A program made the position numbers and the translations under genes. Source: Aquabacter sediminis (GTDB lineage: Bacteria > Pseudomonadota > Alphaproteobacteria > Rhizobiales > Xanthobacteraceae). From it: a DNA stretch of 64,000 nt. This document shows positions 37,370 to 46,954 of the stretch, piece after piece. The number at the start of each line of letters is the position of its first letter. Position 1 is the first letter of the stretch. A model generated the notes under the pieces. That model saw nothing but the letters and a program-made list of their open reading frames with translations. It searched no databases and was not told where the DNA came from. Location of the stretch: assembly GCF_028863665.1 (NCBI RefSeq), contig NZ_JARBFX010000004.1, forward strand, positions 310,001 through 374,000, read 5' to 3'.

Positions 37370-39589
37370 TCAGTTGGTGCGCGCGGGGAGCGCCCGGGCA
37401 TCCATGGCGGTGGGGCCGCCGGGCGTCGGGGGCAGCGGCGGGGCCTCCTTGAAGAGGCGTTCCAGCCGCACCAGCCGCTCCGCGCTGCGAGGCGAGAGCG
37501 TGATGGGGCGCGAGGCGGCTTCCAGGCCGGGAACCTCGATGGGCGCAGGTGGCGGATCGAGCTTGGGGGCGGGGGCATTGCCGACGCCGGGGATGAACTT
37601 CAAGTCGATGCCCTGGTGGGCGTAGGCCATCACCTTCTGCCAGGTCATGGCAGGCAGGGAGCCGCCGGTCATCTTGTTGGTGGAGGTGTAGTCGTCATTG
37701 CCGAACCAGACACCGCCCACATAATTGCCGGTGAAGCCCATGAACCAGGCATCGCGATAGGCATTGGTGGTGCCGGTCTTGCCCGCCACCTTGATGCCCT
37801 CCAGCCGCGCCCGGCGGCCGGTGCCGTTCTCCACCACATTGTTCAGCATGGGATTGATGTCGTTGATGACGGAGGGCGGGATCACCTGCACCGGCTGGGG
37901 CGCGTCGCGATCATAGCGCCAGACCACGTCGCCGCTGCCGATGCGCATCTCCACCACCGCGTGGGGATAGACGCTCTTGCCGCCATTGGCGAACACCGCA
38001 TAGGCCGTGGTCATGTCGATGACCGTCACCTCGACTGCACCCAGCGGCAGGGGGGCCGTCAGCGTCAAGGGCGAGGTGATGCCCATGGATTTCGCGAGAT
38101 CGACGATCTTCTGTCGGCCGAACTTCTCCGCCAGCCGGACCGCCACTGTGTTGAGGGAGTGCTGGAGCGCCGTCTGCAGCGTGATCGAGCCCATATAGGA
38201 GCGCCCGTAATTCTGCGGGCACCAATTGCCCAGGCAGATGGGGGCGTCCTGCACGATGGTGTTGGGCTTGTAGCCGTTCATGAGCGAGACGGTATAGACG
38301 AACGGCTTGAAGGAGGAGCCCGGCTGCCGCAAGGCGTCGGTGGCGCGGTTGAACTGGCTTTCCCCATAGTCGCGCCCACCCACCAAAGCGCGCACGGTGC
38401 CGTTGGGCTCCATGATGACGATGGCGCCCTGGCTCGCCTTGTAGTCCTTGCCGAACTGCCGGAGCGATTGGTCGAGCGCGGCTTCCGCCACCTTCTGGAT
38501 GTTCGGGTCGAGGCCCGTGCGCACCACGAAGATGCGCTCGCTGACGGACTTGGGCAGCATCTCCACCAGCTTCTTCACCTCGGAGAAGGCATAGTCGAGA
38601 TAATAATCGGGCACCGCGATATCCCGCCGGTCGATGGCGGTGGCGGGGTTGCGGCGGGCGCCGAATACCTGGCCCTCGGTCATGAAGCCGGCTTCCACCA
38701 GATTGTCGAGCACGGTGGAGGCGCGGGCGCGGGCCGCCGGAAGGTTCACATGGGGGGCATATTTGGAGGGGGCCTTGAACAGACCCGCCAGCATGGCCGC
38801 CTCGGCGAGGTTCACCTCGCGGATGGACTTGCCGAAATAATATTTCGCCGCCGCGTCCGCCCCATAGGCGCCGCCGCCGAGATAGGCCCGGTCCAGATAG
38901 AGCTTCAGGATCTGGCTCTTGGTCAGCCGGCTCTCCAGCCACATGGCCAGGAAGGCTTCCTTGATCTTGCGCTCGATGGTGCGCTCGTTGGACAGGAACA
39001 GGTTCTTGGCCAATTGCTGGGACAGCGAGGAGCCGCCCTGCCGGACCCCGCCCGCCCGCGCATTGGTGACCAGCGCGCGAGCGGTGCCGGCGATGTCGAT
39101 GCCGAAATGCTCGTAGAAGCGCCGGTCCTCGGTGGCCAGGACCGCCTTGATGAGATAGTCCGGGAAGTCTTCCAGCGGCACGGTATCGTTCTGCCTCACC
39201 CCGCGCTCGCCCAGCACATTGCCATAGCGATCAAGGAAGGTGACGGCGAGCTCCGTGCGCTTCAGCCAGTCGTCCGAGGTCTCGTGAAAGGCGGGCAAGG
39301 CGAGGGCGAGCAGCGCGATGGTACCGGCGGTGCCAAGGGTAAAGCCCTCCGAAGCCATGCCCACCAGGAAGCGCTTGAAGCCGGTGAGGGCGAAGCGCTC
39401 CATGAAGGCGGAATAGCTGGCGGCGGCACGCAAGGTGCCGGTGCCCAGGCGAAACAGCCCGCTGTCGATGCGCGCGTCCGCATCCAGCAGCGTCTTGCGC
39501 AGCCAGGCCCGGAACGAAGATGTCTTGCGCTCGCTCACCGTTCGCGTCTCGTTTTGGCCCGTGCCGTTTTCCTTGTGCCCAGGAGGCAT
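37370..39589 (-). CDS. Class A penicillin-binding protein (PBP1A family)
   Basis: 739 residues; GTG at 39538 (VSERKTSS) is a possible later start. A membrane segment at about 85-105 is followed by the glycosyltransferase domain with Glu in ATEDRRFYEHFGID, AKNLFLSNERTIERKIKE and the transpeptidase domain with active-site Ser in GSSFKPFVY, SLN in QHSLNTVAVRL, and KTG in AGKTGTTNAYRD. It polymerises and cross-links peptidoglycan at the inner membrane. The long N-terminal cytosolic part is typical of alphaproteobacterial homologues. Confidence 0.92.
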   Translation of the reverse strand: MPPGHKENGTGQNETRTVSERKTSSFRAWLRKTLLDADARIDSGLFRLGTGTLRAAASYSAFMERFALTGFKRFLVGMASEGFTLGTAGTIALLALALPAFHETSDDWLKRTELAVTFLDRYGNVLGERGVRQNDTVPLEDFPDYLIKAVLATEDRRFYEHFGIDIAGTARALVTNARAGGVRQGGSSLSQQLAKNLFLSNERTIERKIKEAFLAMWLESRLTKSQILKLYLDRAYLGGGAYGADAAAKYYFGKSIREVNLAEAAMLAGLFKAPSKYAPHVNLPAARARASTVLDNLVEAGFMTEGQVFGARRNPATAIDRRDIAVPDYYLDYAFSEVKKLVEMLPKSVSERIFVVRTGLDPNIQKVAEAALDQSLRQFGKDYKASQGAIVIMEPNGTVRALVGGRDYGESQFNRATDALRQPGSSFKPFVYTVSLMNGYKPNTIVQDAPICLGNWCPQNYGRSYMGSITLQTALQHSLNTVAVRLAEKFGRQKIVDLAKSMGITSPLTLTAPLPLGAVEVTVIDMTTAYAVFANGGKSVYPHAVVEMRIGSGDVVWRYDRDAPQPVQVIPPSVINDINPMLNNVVENGTGRRARLEGIKVAGKTGTTNAYRDAWFMGFTGNYVGGVWFGNDDYTSTNKMTGGSLPAMTWQKVMAYAHQGIDLKFIPGVGNAPAPKLDPPPAPIEVPGLEAASRPITLSPRSAERLVRLERLFKEAPPLPPTPGGPTAMDARALPARTN

Positions 39590-39792
39590 GTCGGAAAGAC
39601 GGCGGCGGACATGGCCTGAAGCGCCCCCATCCGTCTATAGCGCGTGCCCGTGCGTCGGGCGAGGGCGACCTCCAGCCGATCCTGTGCCAAGGTATACAGG
39701 GCGTGGCCATCGCGCGCCTGGCGCTGTCGGACCGGCCATAAAATCGTCCCTGGCCGGTATGCCTTCCCGGTCCGTTGCAGTAGGAAGGGGCC

Positions 39793-40308
39793 ATGGTGGA
39801 CGACCCCTTCTGGCGCAAAAAGACCCTCTGGCAGCTTTCCGATGCGGAATGGGAAAGCCTGTGCGACGGCTGCGGCCGCTGCTGCCTTGTCAAGCTGGAG
39901 GACGAGGACACCGGCATGGTGGCCTATACGGATGTGGGCTGCCGTCTGCTGAACGAGGCCACCTGCCGCTGCTCCGACTATCCCAACCGCCAAGCCCAAG
40001 TGGCCGATTGCGTGCGCCTGACGCCGGAGACCGTCACCACCCTCTCTTGGCTGCCGCCCACCTGCGCCTATCGGCTGATGGAGGAGGGCGAGGAGCTGCC
40101 CTGGTGGCATCCTCTCGTTTCCGGCTCCCCGGATACGGTTCACGAAGCCGGCATCTCCGTGCGCGGCCGGGTGGCGGGACCGGAGCAGTCGTTCGGGCTC
40201 TTCGAGCTGATGGAGCATGTGGTCTCCTGGCCGGTGCGCTGGCCTCGCGGCGCCAAGGCCTTGCGCAAGCCGGCCGCCCCGATCGCCCGGCGTCCGAAGC
40301 CTGCCTAA
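39793..40308 (+). CDS. YcgN-family cysteine cluster protein
   Basis: 171 residues. [18 protein letters not shown] (about 24-41), a further Cys in [15 protein letters not shown] and one in VADCVRL give the cysteine cluster of UPF0260/YcgN proteins, which probably binds a metal. Cytosolic, role unknown. Divergent from the PBP gene with a 203-base gap. Confidence 0.85.
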   Translation: MVDDPFWRKKTLWQLSDAEWESLCDGCGRCCLVKLEDEDTGMVAYTDVGCRLLNEATCRCSDYPNRQAQVADCVRLTPETVTTLSWLPPTCAYRLMEEGEELPWWHPLVSGSPDTVHEAGISVRGRVAGPEQSFGLFELMEHVVSWPVRWPRGAKALRKPAAPIARRPKPA

Positions 40309-40403
40309 GGTGCTGACCCTGGCGACGCCCCTTGCGTTGCAGCGCAACATGATCTAGCAAGCGCGCCCTTTCCGCGTTTCCGCATTCTTGCAAGGAGGTC
40401 CCC

Positions 40404-41651
40404 ATGACCGCCTGCGGCCTCGATTTCGGCACCTCCAACACCACCCTCGGGCTTATCTCAGACCGCGTCCCGCACCTCGCGCCCCTCGAAGGCGCGGCGG
40501 ATACGCTGCCGAGCGCCATTTTCTTTCCGCGCACCGGCGGGCCGCTGTTCGGCCGGGCGGCCATGGCCGCCTATGTGGAGGGCGAGCAGGGGCGCCTCAT
40601 GCGGGCGCTGAAATCGGTGCTGGGCTCCGCCCTGGTGGAGGAAACCACGCCGGTGGGACGCGTCCGGCTCAGCTTCCGGGAGGTGATCGGCACCTTCATC
40701 GCCGAGGTGAAGGCGCGCGGCGAAACCGCCGCCGGCGGCCCTCTGCGGCAGGTGGTGCTGGGCCGGCCCGTGCATTTCGTCGATGGGGACGCGCAGGGCG
40801 ATGCCCGCGCCGAGGCCGTGCTGGGCGCCGTGGCGCGGCAGAGTGGATTTGAAGACATCTCGTTTCAGTTCGAGCCCATCGCCGCCAGCCTCGATTATGA
40901 GCGGCAGGTGCGCGGGGAGGAACTGGCGCTGATCGCCGATATCGGCGGCGGCACCTCGGACTTCTCCATCGTGCGCATCTCGCGGGAGCGGGGCGGGCAT
41001 GCGGACCGGGCCTCCGACATCCTGGCCAATGAAGGCGTGCGCATTGGCGGCACGGATTTCGATCGGCACCTGTCGCTGGCAACCGTCATGCCGCTGCTCG
41101 GCCATGGCAGCGCGCTGAAGCGGGCCGGCCTCGTCATGCCCGTGGGCCTCTATCACGACCTTGCCACCTGGGCGTCCATCAACCGCCTCTATGACGGCAA
41201 GGCCCTGCGCACCATTCGCGAGCTGGAGCGCGAGGCCGCACGGCCGGACCTGGTGGGGCGCCTGGTCCGTGCGGTGGAAGACGAGCGGGGCCACACTTTG
41301 GCGCTGGCGGCCGAGCGGGCCAAGATCGAGGTGGCCGAGACCGGCCGCACGGACCTGGATCTGGCCTTCCTGGAAGCCGGCCTATCCGTCGGCATCTCCC
41401 ATGACGAACTGGTGGCCCATACCGGCGCCCTGGCGGACCGCATCGCCGCGCGCATCGGCTCTTGTCTCACGGCGGCTGGGCTCAAGGCGGGGGAGATTGA
41501 CGCCCTGTTCCTGACCGGCGGCTCCACCCGCCTGTCCCATGTGCGCGCCGGGATTTGCGCCTGTGTCCCCCAGGCGCGCGTGGTGGCCGGCGACACCTTC
41601 GGCTCCGTGGGCACGGGCCTCGCCATCGAGGCCGGCCGCCGCTACGGATGA
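40404..41651 (+). CDS. Short Hsp70-family protein (YegD-like)
   Basis: 415 residues from ATG at 40404 with AAGGAGG upstream. Nucleotide-binding motifs are intact: DFGTSNTTLG, IADIGGGTSDFS and LTGGSTRLSHV. The length covers only the actin-like ATPase domain; the substrate-binding and lid domains of DnaK are absent, as in E. coli YegD. Function unknown, perhaps a specialised chaperone. Confidence 0.87.
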   Translation: MTACGLDFGTSNTTLGLISDRVPHLAPLEGAADTLPSAIFFPRTGGPLFGRAAMAAYVEGEQGRLMRALKSVLGSALVEETTPVGRVRLSFREVIGTFIAEVKARGETAAGGPLRQVVLGRPVHFVDGDAQGDARAEAVLGAVARQSGFEDISFQFEPIAASLDYERQVRGEELALIADIGGGTSDFSIVRISRERGGHADRASDILANEGVRIGGTDFDRHLSLATVMPLLGHGSALKRAGLVMPVGLYHDLATWASINRLYDGKALRTIRELEREAARPDLVGRLVRAVEDERGHTLALAAERAKIEVAETGRTDLDLAFLEAGLSVGISHDELVAHTGALADRIAARIGSCLTAAGLKAGEIDALFLTGGSTRLSHVRAGICACVPQARVVAGDTFGSVGTGLAIEAGRRYG

Positions 41652-41740
41652 AGGGGCAGGCCCGCACCTGGCTTGTTTATTTCCTCCTCCCGCATAGTGT
41701 TGCCACTTCACCAATCAGCATTCGGATGCGGGGGCATCGC

Positions 41741-42046
41741 ATGCGGGACGGGAAGAGGTCGCACGCCGACCCAAGTGCCAACTGGGCGGGCATCAACTGG
41801 GGCGGCACCGACTGGAGTGGCTCTGGCGAGCCGCGGATAGACGATGAGCGGGACCACGCGGCATCCGAGGGTTACCTCGGACCCCGTCCGCGGGACGTGG
41901 CCGTGGCTCTGGGCCTCGGTCTGCTGACGGCGCTCATCGCCTTTGCTTTCTTCCCGTGGCTCACCTTGGCTGTGCCAGCCTGTGTTTTCGCCGGGGTCTT
42001 TGCCGGCGTGGTCCTTTTTGGCCGACGCATCGCGTGCCGGGACTGA
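41741..42046 (+). CDS. Small Trp-rich/two-helix membrane protein, hypothetical
   Basis: 101 residues from ATG at 41741, with GGGGG eight bases upstream; ATG at 41726 is possible. The N-terminal third has a repeat-like pattern NWAG, NWGG, DWSG, and the C-terminal half two close membrane segments (VALGLGLLTALIAFAFFPW and LAVPACVFAGVFAGVVLFG). No family recognised. Codon pattern in this frame is GC3-rich as in its neighbours, which supports coding. Confidence 0.5.
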   Translation: MRDGKRSHADPSANWAGINWGGTDWSGSGEPRIDDERDHAASEGYLGPRPRDVAVALGLGLLTALIAFAFFPWLTLAVPACVFAGVFAGVVLFGRRIACRD

Positions 42047-42248
42047 GAGGGCCACGGCGGGGAGCTGGCGCGCGGGGGCGCGGGTCTCCCCGCCGTCCCC
42101 CGCACCGCCGGAGCGCGGGCGGCCCCTGGCGGTGGTTTCCGACCTCTTCATGATAGGGCGCGTCATGGCTCCCAGCAAAAAGTCCAGCCACGGCTCGGGG
42201 CAGAGCTGGAAGGTCGTTGTTCCCAAACGCTTACGGGGTGGCGCGCCC

Positions 42249-42296
42249 CTTGGATCACGGGGCCTGCATCTTTATTCAGGCGAACAGAGATCCAAG
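42249..42296. repeat. Nested inverted repeat downstream of the COG0523 gene
   Basis: CTTGGATC (42249-42256) pairs with GATCCAAG (42289-42296), and inside it GCCTG (42262-42266) with CAGGC (42277-42281). It lies 11 bases beyond the end of the minus-strand COG0523 gene, so a transcript-end structure is possible. The remaining part of the 260-base gap (42047-42306) shows nothing else. Confidence 0.4.
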
Positions 42297-42306
42297 CGCA
42301 CCAGTG

Positions 42307-43521
42307 CTATGCATTGGCCCAGGACGGGAAGGGATCGGGCAGGTGGGTCCAGGCGGAGAAGTCCGCGCGGGTGCCGTCGGCCGGACCCAGCAGGCAGGCG
42401 TCGAGGGCGGCGCGGATGGCGTCAGCATCCAAGGACTGGCCGATAAAGACCATTTCCTGGCGCCGGTCGCCATAGCCGGGCACCCAATGGCGCTTCATCT
42501 CCCGGCGCCAGTCCGCGTCATTGGGCCAGCGCTCCTTCGGCACCGAGGACCACCAGCGCCCCATGCGCTCTGTGCGGCAGATGGCGCCGGCAAGGCTCAT
42601 TTCGCCCACGAAGGCCGGGCGTGTGGCCAGCCAGAACAGGCCCTTGGCGCGGATCAGCCCCGGCCAGGTGGTGCGCAGGAAGGCGGAGAAGCGGGCCGGA
42701 TCGAAGGGACGCCGGGCGCGATAGACGAAGCTGCCGACGCCATATTCCTCGGTCTCCGGCACATGGTCTGCAAAGCCATAGAGCTCGCGATACCACAGCG
42801 GATGGGTGTGGGCCGCCTCGAAGTCGAACCGCCCGGTCTCCAGCACTTCGCCGAGCGGCACCTCGCAGAAGTCCGTCTCGATCAGCCGGGCCGCCGGATT
42901 GAGGGCGCGCACGATGGCGCGGGCCGCCTCCAGCTGGTCCGGCGGCGTGGCGCCGACCTTGTTGAGGATGACCACGTCGGCAAATTCCATCTGGTCCACC
43001 AGCAGGTCCACCAGGGTGCGGTTGTCCTCCTCACCGAGGCTCTCGCCGCGATCGCGCAGGAAATCGCGCGAGCCATAGTCCTTCAGCAGGTGAGCGGCAT
43101 CGACCACTGTCACCATGGTATCGAGGCGGGCCAGGTCTGAGAGGGAAAAGCCGGCCTCATCGCGGAACTCGAACGTGGCGGCCACCGGGAGCGGTTCGCC
43201 GATGCCGGTGCTCTCGATGACGAGGCTGTCGAACCGCCCTTCGCCCGCAAGACGCTTCACCTCGGCCAGGAGATCCTCCCGCAAGGTGCAGCAGATGCAG
43301 CCATTGGTCATCTCAACCAGCGTCTCGTCAGTGCGCGAAAGATCGGCGCCGCCCTGGCGCACCAGTTCCGCGTCGATATTCACCTCCGACATGTCGTTGA
43401 CGATCACCGCCACCCGCCGGCCTTCGCGATTGGCGAGGATGTGATTGAGCAAGGTGGTCTTGCCGGCACCGAGAAAGCCGGACAGCACGGTAACGGGGAG
43501 GCGGGAATCCGGAGAAGGCAT
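42307..43521 (-). CDS. COG0523 G3E GTPase, ZigA-like zinc metallochaperone
   Basis: 404 residues. GTPase P-loop [13 protein letters not shown] (15-27), the metal-binding CXCC in [11 protein letters not shown], the Mg-site ESTGIGEP, and base-recognition LNKVGATPP (NKxD replaced by NKVG). The C-terminal CobW-C domain begins near 240 and contains several His residues. These GTPases move zinc to target proteins under zinc shortage. The Zur-like box directly upstream supports zinc rather than cobalt. Probably monocistronic. Confidence 0.85.
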   Translation of the reverse strand: MPSPDSRLPVTVLSGFLGAGKTTLLNHILANREGRRVAVIVNDMSEVNIDAELVRQGGADLSRTDETLVEMTNGCICCTLREDLLAEVKRLAGEGRFDSLVIESTGIGEPLPVAATFEFRDEAGFSLSDLARLDTMVTVVDAAHLLKDYGSRDFLRDRGESLGEEDNRTLVDLLVDQMEFADVVILNKVGATPPDQLEAARAIVRALNPAARLIETDFCEVPLGEVLETGRFDFEAAHTHPLWYRELYGFADHVPETEEYGVGSFVYRARRPFDPARFSAFLRTTWPGLIRAKGLFWLATRPAFVGEMSLAGAICRTERMGRWWSSVPKERWPNDADWRREMKRHWVPGYGDRRQEMVFIGQSLDADAIRAALDACLLGPADGTRADFSAWTHLPDPFPSWANA

Positions 43522-43535
43522 GTCTGGAACCGTAA

Positions 43536-43552
43536 GTGATATAATGTATCAC
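43536..43552. promoter_or_regulatory. Zur-like operator
   Basis: GTGATA (43536-43541) and TATCAC (43547-43552) are perfect arms around TAATG. The AT-rich palindrome starts 15 bases from the ATG of the COG0523 GTPase and resembles alphaproteobacterial Zur boxes. Regulator identity is inferred; no zur gene lies in the window. Confidence 0.65.
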
Positions 43553-43775
43553 ATTCATGCCATGGCACGATGGTGTGTTCAAGCCTGCGTCCCCCGCCAT
43601 GTGCTGCCGCCTCTGGGCTGTCCTCGATAACTGCCTGGACCAGAAGCCATTCCAGCGCTGGGGCGGGTGTCCTTCCACATGCGGGTTTCAACCGATTTGA
43701 ATACCGCTGCCCCGCTGTGGCAGTCTGCCGAGCAACGGCGCCGCTCAGCGCGCCTGCAATGAGAGGAAACTCAGG

Positions 43776-44780
43776 ATGACGTCATTCCGCGCCCGCCGGC
43801 GCACGCTCCGCGCCCTCGCTGCGTCCTTCATGATCGCCGCTGGCTCGCTGGCCTCCACCGGTGCCTTCGCGCAGGCGGATTATCCCAACCGTCCCATCCG
43901 CATGGTCGTGCCCTTCGCGCCGGGCGGCACAACCGACATCTTCGCCCGCATCCTCGCGGACCATATGGGGACGATCCTCGGCCAGCAGGTGATCGTGGAC
44001 AACAAGCCGGGTGCCGGCGGCAATACCGGGGCGGCCGGTGTCGCCCGTGCCGACCCTGACGGCTACACCATCCTCATGGGTACGGTGGGCACACAGGCCA
44101 TTAATCCCTTCCTCTATACCAAGATGCCCTATGACGCGGAGAAGGACTTCCTCCCCGTCGCCTTCGCCGCCGGCGTGCCGAACGTGCTGGAGGTGAACCC
44201 GAAGAATGTGAAGGCCACCACGGTCAAGGAACTGATCGCCGAGGCCAAGGCGGCCAAGCAGCCCATGACGATGGCCTCCTCCGGCAATGGCACGTCCATC
44301 CACCTTTCGGGTGAGATGTTCCAGCAGATGACTGGCGTGAAGTTCATCCACGTGCCCTACAAGGGCTCGGGACCCATGGTGAACGATCTCGTGGGCGGCC
44401 AGGTCGACCTCAGCTTCGACAACCTGCCGTCGTCCATCGCCCAGATCCGCGCGGGCAATCTGCGCCCCATCGCAGTCACCTCTGCCGAGCGCTCCGCCGC
44501 CTTGCCGGATGTGCCCACCATCGCCGAATCCGGCGTGCCGGGCTTCGACGCCTCCAGCTGGTTCGCCATCTTCGCTCCCGCCGGTACCCCGAAGGCGATC
44601 GTGGACAAGCTGAACGCCGCCGCCAACAAGTCGCTGGGCGAGGCCGCCGTGAAGCAGCGCTATGCGGAAGTGGGCGCGCAGATGAACGTCATGACCCCTG
44701 ACCAGCTCGGCGCCTTCGTCAAGGCCGAGCAGGCCAAGTGGTCGAAGGTGGTGAAAGAATCCGGCGCCAAGCTGGACTGA
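43776..44780 (+). CDS. Bug-family (TctC-like) tripartite tricarboxylate binding protein
   Basis: 334 residues with a signal peptide ending near STGAFAQADYP. The mature part opens PNRPIRMVVPFAPGGTTDIFARILA, the Bug signature, with VIVDNKPGAGGNTGA and HVPYKGSGPMVNDLVGGQVD, which line the carboxylate site. Bug proteins bind carboxylic acids or amino acids. No TctA or TctB gene is adjacent, so it is an orphan, as many Bug genes are. Confidence 0.9.
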   Translation: MTSFRARRRTLRALAASFMIAAGSLASTGAFAQADYPNRPIRMVVPFAPGGTTDIFARILADHMGTILGQQVIVDNKPGAGGNTGAAGVARADPDGYTILMGTVGTQAINPFLYTKMPYDAEKDFLPVAFAAGVPNVLEVNPKNVKATTVKELIAEAKAAKQPMTMASSGNGTSIHLSGEMFQQMTGVKFIHVPYKGSGPMVNDLVGGQVDLSFDNLPSSIAQIRAGNLRPIAVTSAERSAALPDVPTIAESGVPGFDASSWFAIFAPAGTPKAIVDKLNAAANKSLGEAAVKQRYAEVGAQMNVMTPDQLGAFVKAEQAKWSKVVKESGAKLD

Positions 44781-44793
44781 GGAACAGGGGCGG

Positions 44794-44814
44794 GGCCGGG
44801 GGACGACCCCGGCC
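44794..44814 (+). terminator. Hairpin after the Bug gene
   Basis: Eight-base perfect arms (44794-44801 and 44807-44814) around GACGA, 13 bases after the stop. No T-run follows, so termination strength is uncertain. Confidence 0.45.
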
Positions 44815-44899
44815 TCATTCGGACATAAATCGCCGTTGAGGCGAGATGGGGCTCATCGCCTTAATTGCCCCCGACGAAACACGTGCGGGGTGCTTTGGT

Positions 44900-45766
44900 A
44901 TGATCAAGACAGGTATTTTGGGGGCGCTTTGCCTTCTGGCCTTGCCGCTGGCGGCGCAGGCGGGAGAAAACGATTCGGGTTTCATGCCGGCCAACGGCAT
45001 TTTCATCGGCGCCGGCGGCGCCTGGAACGGGGCGAATTTCCCCGACCAGAACATCTACGGCTTCGGCGTGAGCCAGAACTACGCGATCGGGCGCGTTCTG
45101 GTGGCGACGGGCGCAGCGGCGGGAAATGCCTATCCCAATCTCGGAACGGATTCCTCCATTTCCCCCGTGATCCAGGCCGGCTTCTATCGCACCTTCGAGG
45201 GCACGCCCTGGATCTGGGGCGCGAAGTTTTCCTACAATCAGGTGGGCGTCACCGGCGTGGCGCGTGATGTCCTGATCCCGCAGTCGGGCGGCTATACCGG
45301 GCTCATTCAAGGCACCTTCACCGGCAACTACCTGCTCAGCTCCTATGAAGTCAGTCTTGACCACCAGTTCGCCCTGGTGCCGATCCTCGGCTATTCCTTC
45401 GGCCGGGGCTTCGTCTATGGCGGCGCCGGTGCGACGCTCTCGCGAATCACCAACAACATGAACGGCCTGGTGGGCTTTGCCGAGTTGGACCACCGCTATG
45501 CGGTCTCCGGCGCGCCCGCCTTCTTTTCTGATTCCAATTGGGTGTGGGGGGCAACGGCCACGGCGGGCGTCACCTATTTCTTCGCGAAGGGCTGGTTCAT
45601 TGACCTGAGCTATTCCTACACGGCCTCGGCGACCCCCACCAATTCGTTCGCGAACCAGTTCGACACGCGCTATCCGCAGGTGGAGTTTGTTGGCGTCTCG
45701 GGCGGATACCGATCCGGCACCGTCGACAATCAGGCGCTGACGGTGACCGTCAACTACGCGTTCTGA
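44900..45766 (+). CDS. Outer-membrane beta-barrel protein, hypothetical
   Basis: 288 residues from ATG at 44900, chosen because a signal peptide (MIKTGILGALCLLALPLAAQAGEN) follows directly. The mature part alternates hydrophobic and polar residues with many Gly, Tyr and Trp, has GAGGAWNGANF near the start, and ends in aromatic Phe (TVTVNYAF), the signal for BAM-mediated insertion. A small 8-to-10-stranded barrel is likely. No known porin recognised. Confidence 0.7.
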   Translation: MIKTGILGALCLLALPLAAQAGENDSGFMPANGIFIGAGGAWNGANFPDQNIYGFGVSQNYAIGRVLVATGAAAGNAYPNLGTDSSISPVIQAGFYRTFEGTPWIWGAKFSYNQVGVTGVARDVLIPQSGGYTGLIQGTFTGNYLLSSYEVSLDHQFALVPILGYSFGRGFVYGGAGATLSRITNNMNGLVGFAELDHRYAVSGAPAFFSDSNWVWGATATAGVTYFFAKGWFIDLSYSYTASATPTNSFANQFDTRYPQVEFVGVSGGYRSGTVDNQALTVTVNYAF

Positions 45767-45808
45767 TCATGTCCCCCATGGCTTCTGGCGCGCGGCTTCA
45801 GCGGCGCG

Positions 45809-46954
45809 TCAGTTGCCTTGCCCGCCGGTTTTCATGAACAGATCTGCATCGAAGGGCGGGCCGAACTGGGTGGCGACGCAATCGGGACTGCGCGGCGGCA
45901 AGTCACGAGCAGGGCCCACGGCCGCGTCGAAAATATCGGGACGATAGACGCTCACCGCTTCGCGCGCTGCATCGGGCGCCCACTCGCCCTGACGGGCCTC
46001 CACAATCTGGTGGTAGATCCACAAAGCGTGCCCGGGATCGGGCCGGTTTGCCTGGTCGCGATGGAGCACCAGATAGTCGGGATGCACCCGCAGCGCTCCG
46101 CCCGGCGCGGTGCGCAGGCGTCCGTCCAGGGTCCGCCGCAGAACGTCCGCGGGCAAGGCGAGGTGCCGCGTCTCCCCTAGCAGGCGGGCGAGATCCTCGT
46201 GATTGGCCGGGTCCTCGCACCAGCGGGCTGCCGCATGGAGGGCCCGCACCAGCCGGTGCAATACGTCCGGCTCCGCATTGGCAAAGCGCGCATGCACGCC
46301 CAGTACCTTTTCCGGCACCCAGCCATAAAGCTCAGCGCCCAGCACGGCGATGCGGCCCACATCGGCATCCACCGCCACGCTGTTCCAGGGGCTGCCCACC
46401 GAGAAGCCGTGAATGAGCCCGTTGCGCAGGCTCTCGGCCATGAAGGGCGGCGGCACCACAACCAGGCGCACATCGGTGTCGGGATCGACCCCGCCGGCCT
46501 TCAGGAAGTTTCGGATGAGATAGGTGTGGGTGGAGAAGGCATAGACGGCCGCGAAAATGAGCGGCTCCGCGCCCGCTGCCCGTCGCACCCGCACCACCTG
46601 GCCGAGCGCCTTGGCGGCGCCGGGCGCGGTGGAGAGGTCGAAATCGGTCTCCGCCATCTGGGCATAGAGGCTTTTCGAGAGGGTGATGGCACTGCCATTG
46701 AGGTTCAGGGCGAAGGGCACCACCAGCGGCACGCGCACATGGCCGAGCCCCAGCGAGGAGGCGATGGCCAGTGGCCCCAGCATATGGGCGCCATCCAGCA
46801 GGCCGATATTCACCTTGTCGCGGATATTGGCCCAGGAGACTTCCTTGTGAAGGGCGATCTCGATGCCCTCGGCCATGGCAAAGCCCCGCTCGGCGGCGGC
46901 GATCAGCACCGCGGCGTCGGTCAGGGGAATGAAACCGATGGAAAGCCGTCTCAT
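45809..46954 (-). CDS. nasS: Nitrate/nitrite sensor NasS
   Basis: 381 residues without a signal peptide. The sequence has the NrtA/CmpA binding-protein fold (LSIGFIPLTDAAVLIAAAERGFA, then DGAHMLGPLAIASSLGLG) but is cytosolic, and its gene overlaps the ANTAR regulator gene by ATGA. This is the NasS pattern: without nitrate or nitrite it sequesters NasT; ligand binding frees it. The regulated nas operon is not in this window. Confidence 0.87.
   Translation of the reverse strand: MRRLSIGFIPLTDAAVLIAAAERGFAMAEGIEIALHKEVSWANIRDKVNIGLLDGAHMLGPLAIASSLGLGHVRVPLVVPFALNLNGSAITLSKSLYAQMAETDFDLSTAPGAAKALGQVVRVRRAAGAEPLIFAAVYAFSTHTYLIRNFLKAGGVDPDTDVRLVVVPPPFMAESLRNGLIHGFSVGSPWNSVAVDADVGRIAVLGAELYGWVPEKVLGVHARFANAEPDVLHRLVRALHAAARWCEDPANHEDLARLLGETRHLALPADVLRRTLDGRLRTAPGGALRVHPDYLVLHRDQANRPDPGHALWIYHQIVEARQGEWAPDAAREAVSVYRPDIFDAAVGPARDLPPRSPDCVATQFGPPFDADLFMKTGGQGN

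Noticed and set aside
37616-39619. A plus-strand open frame of 667 codons
   Set aside because: Antisense to the class A PBP gene with intact catalytic motifs; composition is that of a GC shadow frame.
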